A stretch of DNA of 64,000 nt from Pseudoips prasinana (Eukaryota; Arthropoda; Insecta; Lepidoptera; Nolidae). Below, piece after piece: positions 1 to 11,384 of this stretch. The position numbers and the translations under genes are program-made. The notes below the pieces were generated by a model that searched no databases, was not told where the DNA came from, and worked only from the letters and a program-made list of their open reading frames with translations. The stretch spans positions 9,176,001 through 9,240,000 of the forward strand of contig OX621256.1 in assembly GCA_951640165.1 (NCBI GenBank). Reading direction: 5' to 3'. Within the stretch, counting starts at the first letter, position 1, and each line of letters starts with the position of its first letter.

Positions 1-500
1 TAAGTCGCATCACATTATTAAGTAAAAACAAAGCGCACAGTAAAACTAAATAGCACAAAAGATTCATCTGTTTTTCGTCTCCTCGCATAACATTAAAAGC
101 TTTAAAAATAACGAAATTTTACTTACCTTTGCTCAAAAATCAGCGGAGCATGATCTTGACCGCACTTGTCAAAAATGGCGTCCTTTAGAAAAATGGGCGT
201 CAATCAAACTATTCATGCGCTAGCACTACCATCTATATACCGATCTAAGAAAGAGAGTTTTCGCTTTCCATTCATAGATATCATTATTAGTAAAACATTA
301 TGAAAAAAAAGTTATAACCAAAAGACGGAATAACCCCCTAGACGGGATAGCCCCGCATGACCTTACTACGATTCTATCTTCAACACGACTAAACTAATTT
401 AAATGTCTCTCTCTCTAATATAGCTATATCAGAGAGAGATGTAATGACATATGAAAAGAACAGGATATACATAGAACTGTCAAACTACTAATAATATGTA
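1..500. other. Intergenic, no gene seen
   Basis: No coding region is supported here. The stretch is AT-rich. A small hairpin at about 404-440 pairs a (CT)n run with a (GA)n run around an AT centre. It may be old repeat sequence, but I cannot name a family. Confidence 0.5.
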
Positions 501-635
501 CAGACGCCAGCACATCAAGCTACCCCAATCTGTCAAATTTCCCCAATTGAAAGTGAACCTTATGCTTTTTTGATAAAGTTGGAAATCTATAAAAGAAATT
601 TGACAGATTGGGATAGCTGGATGTGCGGGCGTCTG
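501..635. mobile_element. TA-flanked palindromic MITE, copy 1 of 7
   Basis: A 135-bp element starting CAGACGCCAGCACATC and ending with its reverse complement, directly flanked by TA on both sides (499-500, 636-637). The two halves pair along most of their length, with inner blocks TACCCCAATCTGTCAAATTT and its complement. There is no coding capacity. The TA flank suggests mobilisation by a Tc1/mariner-type transposase; this is inference. Six further copies lie in the window. Confidence 0.85.
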
Positions 636-715
636 TACATCGAAGTAAAACTTCGACACTTATTGAAGTAAAACTTGTTTACGCACGCTTGACTTGGGGA
701 GTATGCTGGTGAATG

Positions 716-961
<246 letters not shown>

Positions 962-976
962 TTGGTTATAAAGTAA

Positions 977-2023
977 AGTACTGTAACTGACTTGGTATCA
1001 GTCTCAGAAATGAAGGATACGATAGCTCAACTTGCACTTCAGTTAGAAAGCACAGAAAATGAACTGGGAAATATACTGCTAGAAAATACCGAACTACATA
1101 AACAAATAAAAAAGTTATGTACAGAAAATAATACTTTAAAATCCTTATGTCATTCTTCCTCTTTATTTGAATATCCGGGTACAAGCTCCAAGAAAAAGAA
1201 GCAAGCCCTGTCACAACAACACTACGTGCATTCTACGCCATCCTCTCCATCGTCATCCACATTGAACGTTGAAATTACTGATCACGTAAATATATTACGC
1301 CTGCAACAGGAAATCCTAGCCCTGCAACAGCAATTAAGGACTGCAGAAAAAGAAATTCTAACTCTTACAGAACGTATTACATTATTGATACAGAGTCAGA
1401 ATACCTGCGAACTTTCCATTGAAGAACCGAAACGGAATACGGCTAGTTTTAAAACTTGCACTGCCAAGCAAGTACAAAATCTGATTTCTGGGAAGAAAAT
1501 ACATATTTTCGGTACTCAACGTTGCGTTGGCTTAGCAGCCGCCTTGTCACACTCAAGAGTAAATTCACAATATGAAAATTATCAAATCGTTGCTCAAACT
1601 AAACCAAACGCACCATGTAGCGAAGTAATATCCAACTGCAGAAATGTAAAATTAAAATTAAAAACAGACGATAAAGTTGTAATTTGTTTAGGTGAAAATG
1701 ACCGTAGCATAAATATTATCTTGTCTCAATTGAAAAATATATTGGATATATTTAGTTGTAACACTGTAATTGTATTAAATGTCGTAAAAAATGTATTCCT
1801 CAATGTCAATAAATTAAACAATTCTATAAAAAATGTATGTAGTAAGTATAAAAAATGTCACTTTGTAAACCAAATAAGCACCGAAATGTCTGATATGTGT
1901 AAGTCAATTAATTTTGTTATAGATTGTAATGACTATAATGATAAATATTTGAACCCTAGTGAAATTCGAAAGAGAATAGCAAGTGGCAAATCAAGTTTCA
2001 AATAGAACATTGGTATACATGAA
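977..2023 (+). pseudogene. CR1-like LINE ORF1, coiled coil plus SGNH-esterase-like domain
   Basis: Open from 977 to the stop at 2003-2005, about 340 codons. Residues ~10-50 of the frame form a leucine-rich coiled coil and are followed by a Ser/Pro linker. A domain at ~165-290 contains CLGENDRS, which fits the GxND block III of SGNH/GDSL esterases, and an upstream GTQRCVGLA resembling block I with the catalytic Ser missing. Esterase-type ORF1 proteins are known from CR1-like LINEs, where ORF1 acts as an RNA-binding chaperone. An in-frame stop (974-976) lies next to the Helitron, so the 5' part is missing. ORF2 does not follow: ATGAAAC starts at 2020 and runs straight into the inverted repeat. 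It could belong to the LINE at 6819-9900, but no sequence links them. Confidence 0.7.
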
Positions 2024-2473
2024 ACAAAATAAAAAATATATTTAATAAATAAAAAACCCGACTGCGTAAATAATGAACCAAACTACGTACATAGACAAAG
2101 AACTGAAAAGAAAAAAACAAGCACATAGATGGCTGGTGGTCTAAAATTATATAATGTACTATTGAATGAATACTATTGAAGAAAATAAAATATATTCAAA
2201 TAATGGAACATAACAACTGAACAGTCGGGATCCATTGACAAATTAGATTGGCTGTCGACTAATGGATCCCGACTGTTCAGTTGTTATGTTCCATTATTTG
2301 AATATATTTTATTTTCTTCAATAGTATTCATTCAATAGTACATTATATAATTTTAGACCACCAGCCATCTATGTGCTTGTTTTTTTCTTTTCAGTTCTTT
2401 GTCTATGTACGTAGTTTGGTTCATTATTTACGCAGTCGGGTTTTTTATTTATTAAATATATTTTTTATTTTGT
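2024..2473. repeat. Perfect 213-bp inverted repeat with 24-bp loop
   Basis: Arms 2024-2236 and 2261-2473 are reverse complements along their whole length as far as I can read, with a 24-nt spacer. The arms are AT-rich, contain CCCGACTGCG near the outer end and have no coding capacity. There is no obvious target duplication. The left edge abuts the ORF1 stop of the LINE. A transcript would form a long hairpin. It could be a foldback insertion, a recent inverted duplication or an assembly artefact. Confidence 0.9.
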
Positions 2474-2767
2474 ACTTTTTAGTTATGAGTTACTAGCTAG
2501 TTTCAAAAATAAGTTAACCACATTAAGTATATATTATAATTTTTGTTCTTAATATTTATGTTTTTTTTTATATTTTTATCATTCATTATCTAGATTTAGT
2601 TATTAAATATTATTCATTATTATTTCACTAAAATAGAGTGCAGTGGTGGTCTTACTATGAGGTTAGTCTCATCAATTTTACTCATAAACAGCATGCGAAA
2701 TGTGTGATTGTTATATTATGTCAATTTTTACACAAATAATATGATTAATTAAATAAATCACAGTTTT
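2474..2767. other. AT-rich gap, nothing recognised
   Basis: Very AT-rich sequence with T runs and no supported gene or named repeat. Confidence 0.5.
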
Positions 2768-2838
2768 TTTTTAAAGACAACCCCTGCAATATGGCATCTA
2801 ATCCCTGTGTTGCAGTGTACTTAACAACATATAAATAC
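2768..2838 (-). repeat. SINE family 3, tail fragment
   Basis: Matches the distal part of the SINE seen whole at 26805-26998 and 39708-39905 (TTTAAAGACAAC, then ATCCCTGTGT and AACATATAA), with more mismatches. Only the 3' part remains. Confidence 0.55.
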
Positions 2839-2859
2839 AAAAATTTTATTTGATTGAAT

Positions 2860-3540
2860 AGAATGTTTTTTGTAGGAGCCACAGTCTGAGTTGGTTTTTG
2901 AACTTTGCCGCTGAAAAATGTCTAATACTTTGCGGCAAAGCATTATACACTTTCACACATACAGCATAGGAACTTTTTCGTTGTATTAGTTATCATGTTG
3001 CGAGGAAAAACATCTTTAGCTCTAGTAAATTCTGTGGCTGCATTTTCACAAATACACCAATTTGTAAAATGTACAAACACACTAGTCATAATTTTTTGTC
3101 CTTTTAACAATGATTTACATGAGACAAACGGAGGAGTACTAATAATTGCTTTAACGCATTTTTTTGCAATAGAAATGCTCTCGTTTTATCTGTTGAATTG
3201 CCCCATAGTACCATACGTCGGGTAACCAAGGTAATGATTTGCCTATATATTTATCGCGATTGAGACCCGTGTCCAAAGTATATAAAAAAAAATGCGAATG
3301 TACAAATAGCGAAAGTTTAAAAACATTAAAAGATACCATACCTCAGGATAGAACCAAAGTACCCGAGAGATGCCTTCAATATCGATTGGTAATAAGGCTG
3401 TTTTGCAAAGTCGTGACAAAACGTATACAAACCTATTGATTCTGATGCATTTTTGATCAATGTGCAATTTCCAGTCACAATAACGATCAACTGTTATTAG
3501 TCCGATTAAGGAATGACTCAAAGGAGGGTATAGAGTGCGT
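2860..3540 (-). pseudogene. Degenerate LINE reverse transcriptase C-terminus
   Basis: Read on the minus strand, 3540 to about 3240 gives DRYCDWKLHIDQ and RINRFVYVLSRL, matching the post-catalytic 'fxWk.Hid...rinkfvyal' block of CR1/Jockey-like reverse transcriptases; compare DFNWKEHVDN at ~9190. After frame changes it continues with AKKCVKAIIS, the usual 'aqKraiRaI' segment, down to ~2900. Stops and frameshifts are present. No catalytic motif survives, so this is a dead fragment. Confidence 0.6.
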
Positions 3541-3894
3541 GAGCGGGAACCTAAGGGATATTTTCAGAAACTTGTTCAGAGTACTTAGAGGGAAATCATA
3601 CTAAAAGTCCTGACGTCTTGGAGGTTAGGCGGAGGGAGGAGGGGGGAGGGGGGGACAAAGACCTCAATTTTAGGTTTTTTGCTAATATCTTTAAAAAGTT
3701 GCGTTTTAGCAAAAAATATTCCAAGATAAAATTAAAGCTTACAAAATTCACTATAACTTTGATATCATATACTTTTTCATATTTCCATTCGTTTATGAGC
3801 TACATGCTCCAGAAATATAGAAAATTTAAGTTATTCAGCGGAACTCTTACAGATGCCTTGAGAAGTTTAGAAGACCTGATATGCTTCTGGAGGG
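3541..3894. other. Gap with purine-rich run, nothing recognised
   Basis: Contains a G/A-rich stretch (~3620-3655). An open frame of 98 codons runs through it but has no recognisable domain. Confidence 0.4.
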
Positions 3895-4008
3895 AGGTGT
3901 ACTGGATGGAGTGAAGGCCGTCATGGCTCACATACAATGGTCCTCATCGGGACTAAGTGCGGAATTCAAACCCACTAGCATATTAGTGGGAATAAGATGA
4001 TGATGAGT
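3895..4008 (+). repeat. Probable RTE-type LINE 3' end
   Basis: Ends in a GATGATGATGAG run after a 3' UTR-like sequence, as RTE-type LINE tails commonly do; compare 52655-52875. There is no coding match here, so the call is tentative. Confidence 0.35.
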
Positions 4009-4509
4009 TATTCAGCGTGATGACCATTACCTGATGCCCGAATTATCTCTAAATTTATTTAATATAAGCTGGGAGTACATACCTCCACGAGGTAAGGGCG
4101 GTAACAGTAAGATATCGCGTTTTTTTGTAACAGCAGATAACTGAGCTTAGGCGGGAAAAACATAATGAAGATTGCTTTTCGCTCAATGCTCACTGTAGGA
4201 AACGCAACCTTACTGGCTAAAACTGAAAAATGACGATGAATGAATGAATGACAAAAAATGAGATGCAATAGCATGGATATGAACACATCCTCTTCTTACA
4301 CTCATTTACCGGCTACGATACAACATCAGCAACGTTTAGAAGAAGTAAGGTGGGTTTCTGTAAATTGTATTTAAATTGGGAAATTATTAAGAAAGCAGCA
4401 ATCTTTTACAACCCAAGCTCCAGCCATAGTGATGTTGCAGAAGCTGGGAAAGTGTGCTTCCTGAAATGGTATGGGACACCAGCAAAAGTGACCCTTCTCA
4501 ATGTAATTC

Positions 4510-6230
4510 TTCAAGAGGGTTTTATCGCCCTTTTTGAAGAAGAGCACCACCACACCCCTGTGCCATGCTTGTGGCGTTTGACCTTCTAGTATGACGGAGT
4601 TAAATAACTTCTGAAGGGCCCGTAGGATTGGTGTACCACCCGCCTTCAGAAGCTCTGCCGTAACTCCATTATCACCAGGCGCCTTGTTGTTCTTAAGCTG
4701 TTCGACAGCCATTCTTATCTCACACAGGATGACGTCCGGGATGTCGTCGGTAAGTGTTGGGTTAGTCGTGCTCTGGGATCTGAGGCACAACTATCGACAG
4801 GTGATTGGGTTTTCGTATACAGCTGTCCGTAGAACCTCACGATGTCTCCCAGCAACTCAGGTCTAGACGTGACGATTCTGCCATCCTCAGTCTTCGGCTC
4901 TGTCTAACAGATAGTTCTCTTGCAAACACTTTAGAGCCTTTGTTCCGCTCAATAGCTTCTTTAATACAATTTGTATTAAATTGACGCGTGTCGCGAGTCA
5001 AAGACTTTAAGATCTGTCTGTTGAGCTGCCGGTATCTGGTAGCATCATCAGAGGATGTCAGAACCATTTTCCGTCTTTCGTCCTTAAGCTGCAGGGTATA
5101 GTCAGACATCTTTTTGGTTCTGTTTGTACGGTGGGCCTTGAAGACCTTAGACCCAGCCGTATGGACAGCTTCTACGAGCCTGTCGTGGTATGAGTCCACT
5201 TCCTCGCAATCTGCTAGGCATTCGAAACGGTTTTACAGTTCGAGCTGAAAGGGTTTAGGGTTTTGGATGTAGATGGGTAAAGGTCGGAGCGTAGACTTTA
5301 TCAGTCGGAACCTCTGGAGCTTGACATTTAGGTTCAATGAGCCTCTCACCAGTCGGTGATCGCTCCCGGTTTTAACCGTATTGATTACTGAGACGTCATT
5401 GAACATCTGTCTACTCGTCGACAAGATAAAGTCTATCTCGTTTTTTTTCCCCGTCGGGGCTTATGATGAACTCCTCTTTCAAGAAGCCGGAAAACCGCAA
5501 ATGGACCTGCCATTTGCGGTTTTCCGGCTTCTTGAAAGAGGAGTTCATCATAAAGAGTCCCTCCTTCTCCATGAAGTCGGCCAACATTTGGCCCCGTGGA
5601 TTCCGGTCTCCAGTTACAAATTGCCCCACTCTCAGCTCATTCCCGAATCGTTAAACCAGCTTCGCGTTAAAGTCCCCCATGACCACAGTGAAATAAGAGT
5701 TCGAGGTATGTATGGCTCTAGAAATATCATCATACATGACCTCAACCTCATCGTCGAAGTGCGTCGACGTCAGCGCGTAAACCTGTATGGCCTTCAACGA
5801 ATACCGCTTGGTAATTCTGAGTATAAGGTACGCAACCCTTGTCGACACACTTCCGATTTTCAGTATGTTGTGGACGAGGGACTTGTGTACTATGAACCCA
5901 ACACCACCTTGGGACAGTTGGTCGCCCTCCCGGAAATAGAGCAGATTCCCGGATTTCAGGATTATTGTGTCCCCCTCTCTTCGAACTTCAGATAATCCTA
6001 TTATGTCCCAATGTAACCTGCTCAATTCTTCCTCCAGTTCGATCATCTTCTTGTCGGTCCGCAGTGTGCGTGTGTTGTATGTTGCCAGGGCCAGAGGTCA
6101 TCGGTTTTGGTAACGCGGAATCTGCCGGGAATTCTTAGCACCCCCTGCCCTGCCGTAACCACGGCTGGGAACAGCAGGGCTACCGGGGACTGGGGGCCGC
6201 GGTTTAATTGTGTCCTTTATTTGAGGGGAT
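4510..6230 (-). pseudogene. RTE-clade LINE, 5' half only (endonuclease and RT N-terminus)
   Basis: Read from 6230 downward. An AP-endonuclease begins IELEEELSRLHWDIIGLSEVR and continues through VVMGDFNAK (catalytic GDFN) and GDRNPRGQMLADF to TGSDHRL, the SDH motif near 5350. A linker around 5000-5200 follows. The RT N-terminus LKNNKAPGDNGVTAELLKAG ends after VVVLFFKKGDKT near 4510. This layout is typical of RTE endonuclease-reverse transcriptases. All catalytic RT motifs (FADD) are missing: the copy lacks its 3' half, the reverse of normal 5' truncation. Frames are broken several times, and a 44-bp foldback splits the endonuclease at 5461-5553. Confidence 0.85.
5461..5553. repeat. Foldback inside the RTE endonuclease
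   Basis: Perfect inverted arms 5461-5504 and 5510-5553 (44 bp each) with a 5-nt spacer. On the minus strand the protein reads ...FKKPENRKW, then an inverted copy of the preceding bases, then resumes with SPDG. The right arm (plus coordinates) is therefore the original coding copy and the left arm an inverted duplicate inserted next to it. Confidence 0.9.
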
Positions 6231-6818
6231 CTGCCATAAGTTAGCCGTTAGATACTTTAGGTAGTCCAATATACCTAATAGATACTTTAGTATATGTCCA
6301 TCAACACTCACACGCACAGTCATACGAAGTTTTCGTCTTTTCATCGTAAATTTCTACTGTTTTAAAACCTACATGTGAGAATAGTTGTTACGCAACTTTA
6401 AATCAATATAGCTCCTAAACGGCCGGCCAAATCGAAAAATGATGAAAGAAAACTAAAAATGTTTTTTAAATACCTATTCAACGATATCCCACATGACATA
6501 GTTTGTTGACTTTATTTTTTTTAATTTTCACAATATGGCGTCCAGTAGTCGCCATATTGAATTTTCACCAAAGTCATGTCTTTAGTGACACTTTCCGGAC
6601 TGAAAGGAATCGATTGACGTGCGAATCATTAAAATCGGTCCAGGCGTTTGGTCTGTATAGTGCTTCAAAGGAACATACATACGTACATAGCCTGATAAAC
6701 ACATTACCCTTTGCGTCCCGCAGTCGGGTAAAAAGGGACAATTCCCTACTACTTTAAGAAACTAAGTCGCATTGAAACTGTTAAGCAGCCTAAAAGCAAT
6801 AACTTTACGGAATCCAAT
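6231..6818. other. Gap with old repeat sequence
   Basis: No gene is supported. At 6620-6735 there is a run containing GGTCCAGGCGTTTGGTCTGT and GTCCCGCAGTCGGGT that looks like the end of a dispersed element; I cannot define its borders. Confidence 0.4.
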
Positions 6819-9800
6819 ATGAAGGCTAGGAAAGGAACTATACCGTACTATTTTCCTGTTATAAATAAGAACGACTCATTTTTTCGTACCTAAAGCCACC
6901 AACAAATCGCACTATTTTAAAATATTACATCAAAATATCGCCAGTGTTCTATCCAAACAAGAACTACTAGAACTAACCATTCAAGAACTAAAGGACGATA
7001 ATAATGACCCAGATGTAATATGCCTATCTGAAACTTTCATAAAAAAAAGTTTGGACAATTATGTAAAAATAAATAATTATGTAATGGCTACTAACTTCTG
7101 TAGAGAACAACAAAGGGGTGGCACTTGTATATAAGTAAAAAAAGAGCTAAATTATAAAGAATTGTCAATAGTTAAAAAGTACGCCACTCAAAATACGTTT
7201 GAAGCCTGTGGAATAGAATTAATGTGTGGTAAATTAGTTATTATATGTGTTTATCGCACTCCTAAATCTGATCCAACACAGTTTTTATTAAAATTACACA
7301 AACTTTTGCACGATTTAATAAATAAATACAAGTCTAAAGTTAATATAGTTATAGCTGGTGATTTGAATATAAACACACTAAAAAAAGGTAAAATTACAAA
7401 TCAGTTACAAGACTTATGCAATAATTATAATTTGAAAATGCTGATACATGTTCCCACACGTAAATTGGCTTGTATTGATCATATTTTGAGCAATATTTCC
7501 AATGCTACTGCAACCGTACTACCTTTACATCTCTCAGATCATGATACAGCACAAATGCTTAGCTTTCCTTCTCAAAATGTACCACAAAAAGCATCAATAC
7601 ACTACGTTTATAAAAGAGATTACAACCTAGATAATATCCGAAAATTCCGGGAATGCTTACAAAGTCTTTGCTGGTCTGATATATATATAAACACAGATTC
7701 AAATTCTGCCTTTAATGATTTTCATGATCTGTGGTGTCTCTTTTACAATCTCTGTTTTCCTAAGGTAAGAGTCAGGGTCAACAGTACCGCTAAAAACACG
7801 CAAAAGTGGATAAGCAAAGGTCTTAGACAAAGTTGCGAAACTAAGCGAAAATTACGCTATGAATTTTATAAAAACAAAAATAATTCTATTAAATTAATAT
7901 ATAAAAAATATTCCTATATGCTTAAAAAATGTATTTACAGCTCAAAAAAGAATGCGAACATAAAATATATTGAAACACAAGATATGTAAAGCCACTTGGA
8001 CTGTCATCAAAAATGAAATAAATAAAAATACCAACCCTAAAGATAATATAGATGCAATAAAATTAAATGGTATTGTAGTTACAGACCCTGTAGAAATAGC
8101 TTCTACATTCAATAATTATTACGTGAATTTGACGCAAACGTCACCGCAAAATCCAGCTGTTCAAAATTATAGGCAAAATAGACATGTCAACTCAATGTTT
8201 CTTAAACCAATGTCAGAAAACGAAGTGCGCCTTGAAATAATGTCACTGTCCAACACTAGATCAGAGGGCTATGACGAAATTAGTACTAAAATCATAAAAC
8301 CTTGTTGTAATGAATTGACTAGTATTTTAACCCATTTAATAAACATGTCTTATGCAGCAGGAACATTTCCCGATAGGTTAAAATTATCAATTATTAAGCC
8401 GTTATTTAAAAAGGAGATAAAAGTGATATTAGTAATTACCGTCCAATTACATTGATACCTATTTTTTCAAAAATTTATGAGAAATGTATGTATAAAAGGC
8501 TAATAGAATTTTGCAATAAATTCCAAATAATAAGTACTGAACAGTATGGATTTCAAAAAAAAATCCACATCATTAGCTATTTACTCTCTTATGAAGGCAG
8601 TACTTTCAAATATTAATAATAATCATCTGACTACGGGACTTTTTTTTGATTTATCAAAAGCCTTCGATTTTGTGTCGCACAGCATATTGTTGGATAAACT
8701 AGAGACTATTGGGATTAGAGGACCTGCACTTGAATGGATATCATCCTATTTAGGCAATAGACAGCAACGTGTCATTATTAGTAAAATTAACAGTAATAAA
8801 GATATGATACCATACTCATCAGAATATAAGCAAATTAAATGTGGCGTTCCGCAAGGAAGCGTGCTTGGTCCAATATTGTTTCTTTTATATATTAATGACA
8901 TCATAAAAATAACCAATCATAAATGCATATTATTTGCCGACGATATATCAATCATAGTGACATCAGATAAAAAGAAAAACAAGACTGACCATGAGTTTGA
9001 CATAAATAATACAATAGACAAATTACTGCTTTGGCTTGACATGAATAAATTAAAAATAAATTTAGATAAATCCGTTTACATTCAATTTAATCAATCAAAT
9101 AATAATAAAAACAATATAAAACTTAATATTAATAAAATTGAAGAGACAACCCATACCAGGTTTTTAGGCGTAATAATAGACAAAGATTTTAACTGGAAAG
9201 AACATGTAGATAATGTAAGCACTCGAATCAATAAATTTGTATACGCACTGAAGCAAGGTAAAAACGTAACTAACATAAAAACTGCAATTATGTCATACTA
9301 CGCTTATGTTGAGTCGCTACTGCGATATGGTCTCGTAATGTGGGGTAATGGTACCAATATGGATAGAGCATTCATCGCACAAAAAAGTGCATCAGAGCAA
9401 TAAGTGGTATTAAACCTGATGACTCATGTAGACCAATGTTCAAGAGGTTTGGTCTGCTACCTCTACCATGTCTGTATATATATGAGGTATGTATATTTGT
9501 AGTTAACAACAAACATTTATTTAAATCAGCAAATGATGTAAATCCCAGAAACAGACGAGATCCTCATAAACTGGTATTAAGTGATTTGCCAAGACTTGCG
9601 AAATACAACAAAAACTGCCTTGCAATGTGCGTACGTATTTATAACAAAATACCAAGTCGTTTTAAAATATTGAACTCGAGAAAATTTAAGATAGAATTAC
9701 ACAAGTGGCGTATTGAATGTAATTTTTACAGTTTAAAAGATTTTATGGATGTGAGATGTTGATTCCTTTTGTCAAAATATAAATTTGCATGTGTTATATC

Positions 9801-9900
9801 TTAGCGAAACATGTTGAGCTACTGTAATAATATTAACATCAATGTATACCATGTTTTACGCAAATAAATAATTTACTTACTTACTTACTTACTTACTTAC
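6819..9900 (+). mobile_element. CR1-like LINE ORF2, frameshifted, with (TTAC)n tail
   Basis: Contains an endonuclease and a reverse transcriptase on the plus strand (see next entry) and a short 3' UTR, and ends in about seven TTAC repeats (9873-9900). Short tandem 3' repeats in place of poly(A) are usual for CR1-like LINEs. ORF2 may begin at the ATG at 6819, but the frame is lost before the endonuclease. No ORF1 is directly upstream. Confidence 0.85.
6895..9762 (+). pseudogene. LINE AP-endonuclease and reverse transcriptase
   Basis: The endonuclease starts near 6907 (YFKILHQNIAS) and has DVICLSET, VIAGDLNIN at ~7350, CIDHILSN at ~7470 and the catalytic SDHDTA at ~7540; it carries a stop near 7130. 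The RT follows with EGYDEIST, IIKPLFKK (~8400, then a frameshift), NYRPI, EQYGF, FFDLSKAFDFVSH (~8650), CGVPQGSVLGP (~8845) and FADDIS (~8935). The thumb/C-terminal part has DFNWKEHVDN, and the last block (NKIPSRF) ends at 9762. At least three frameshifts or stops make it non-functional. All RT catalytic motifs are present in sequence. Confidence 0.9.
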
Positions 9901-10097
9901 GTTAAGTACGTCATGCAGGAATCACATTACGTTCTCATGGGAACGGTAAACTGTTTATTAAGCTATATTTATTCTAGAACATTACATACACGGATTCTCA
10001 CAGTATCAAGTACATGTGTCAGTAAAAGCTGACTCAACCCTTTCATATTGTAACTAAGGCTACTTAGAGCTAATTATACCTATATCTATAGGGTGAG
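9901..10097. other. Short gap, nothing recognised
   Basis: No gene or named repeat seen between the LINE tail and the next dispersed repeat. Confidence 0.4.
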
Positions 10098-10180
10098 CAC
10101 CCTTAACGAGCGCATTACGAAAGAGCAGCGCTGCAAGAGAAAGATTACAGTTTCGTATATCTAAGTTTTACTTCAGTCAT
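10098..10180 (+). repeat. Dispersed repeat, copy 2
   Basis: Same orientation and core blocks as 716-793. Here the repeat is not followed by the Helitron, which shows the Helitron at 794 was a later insertion at that point. Confidence 0.6.
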
Positions 10181-10369
10181 GTGGTATAAAACACAGTAGT
10201 TTTTTCAAATAATATGATATTTAACAAATTCGAATTCCTTACTTAATAGATAATTTTCTGTTACGATAGTTTAGTGATTGAGGTTTTTGTCAGAATATTA
10301 TGAGATCCTACTAAATAATGTAACCTACCATTTCTATACTTGTGTACACTGACAACTACCCTATTTCTG

Positions 10370-10512
10370 TTACTCCATAATCCAATCCCTGCCTACGTTG
10401 CCTGGAAGAGATCACATTTAGTAATAAGGCCGGCAATTGTACAATTTTTAATGTATGTTTGTATTCTTGTATCCTCTATTTTTTTGTGTAAAATAAACAG
10501 TTATCTTATCTT
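10370..10512 (+). repeat. LINE 3' UTR fragment
   Basis: Contains CCTGGAAGAGATCACATTTA, GTAATAAGGCCGGC and a final AAAATAAACAG, matching the layout at 29255-29380 (TGGCTGGAAGAGATCG, GATAAGACCGCC, AATAAAGAG). It looks like the end of a lepidopteran LINE. No coding part remains. Confidence 0.55.
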
Positions 10513-11019
10513 CAAAATGGTAGCTTCCAATATGATTAACATGCTTATTGTTCACTCATCCTTATTCTCTTAATGATTTTGTTTCACTATTCAACCCAAA
10601 TTTGTTTGTATTCAACTACTAATTTCCGTCTTGTTCCGATTACTGGTATCCGAGGTTCTGTCGCTCCAACTAGCTCTAGATTGTCACCCATTCAAATACT
10701 GTATAAAAATGGTTCTTATCACCATTACTATATGAATCATTTTAGAACTCATCGATATGGCTGTTAAGTCATATAAGATTTGACAATGAGTTAATGATCA
10801 AAGCTTCATAAACTAGATTTGCACCGCCAATTGAAGACAGGATATGAACCACAAAACAGGCAATTTGTTTTGACTCTTATGGCCTTTGATATGAAGTAAA
10901 ATTAAGCTTAACAATGTTTGGTTCTTGTCACTTTACTCCAATTGGCTGGCTCGTTTGTTTTGGACGCCCGGCAAATATTTAAGCGACCCTTAGATGTCAG
11001 TCAAGTATGAATAGGATTT
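10513..11019. other. Gap, nothing recognised
   Basis: AT-rich sequence. A 64-codon open frame (10573-10767) has no recognisable domain. Confidence 0.4.
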
Positions 11020-11076
11020 ACTCCCTTTGACCACAGTATAAATGTGGACAGTATTTATACTGTGCTCAAAGGGCTA
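11020..11076. repeat. Imperfect hairpin
   Basis: CCCTTTGACCACAGTATAAA pairs with TTTATACTGTGCTCAAAGGG across a short loop, with a few mismatches. Possibly the remnant of a small MITE. Confidence 0.5.
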
Positions 11077-11257
11077 ATTAAAAAATTCCCTACGCTCCAT
11101 TCAAGCAATAGGATTGTTACTCTTTAAGTATCTTAAACTCTTTAAGTTTAAGTAAGTTTAGATATTGTCTTTTTTTGTCATCAAAAATATTTTTGTTTTA
11201 AAAATCAGCACTAACATTAAAGTACGATAGCTGCGGTTTTGATGAAGCCATATTTAA

Positions 11258-11384
11258 CAGCACATCCAACTATCCCAATCTGTCCAATTTCTTTTATAGA
11301 TTTCAACTTTATCACAAAAGCATAAGGTTCACTTTAAATTATTGAAATTTGACAGATTGGGGTAGCCTGATGTGCTGGTGTCAG
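11258..11384. mobile_element. TA-flanked palindromic MITE, copy 2
   Basis: Same family as 501-635. The left terminus has lost the first ~7 bases and begins CAGCACATCC; the right terminus is diverged (GCTGGTGTCAG) but still followed by TA. The inner CCAATCTGTC and GACAGATTGG blocks are intact. Confidence 0.75.

Noticed and set aside
5381..5995. 204-codon plus-strand open frame
   Set aside because: It is antisense to the RTE endonuclease on the minus strand, whose GDFN and SDH motifs are recognisable; the plus frame has no domain.
9873..9900. (TTAC)n as telomeric or satellite DNA
   Set aside because: It is the expected short 3' repeat tail of the CR1-like LINE that ends there.
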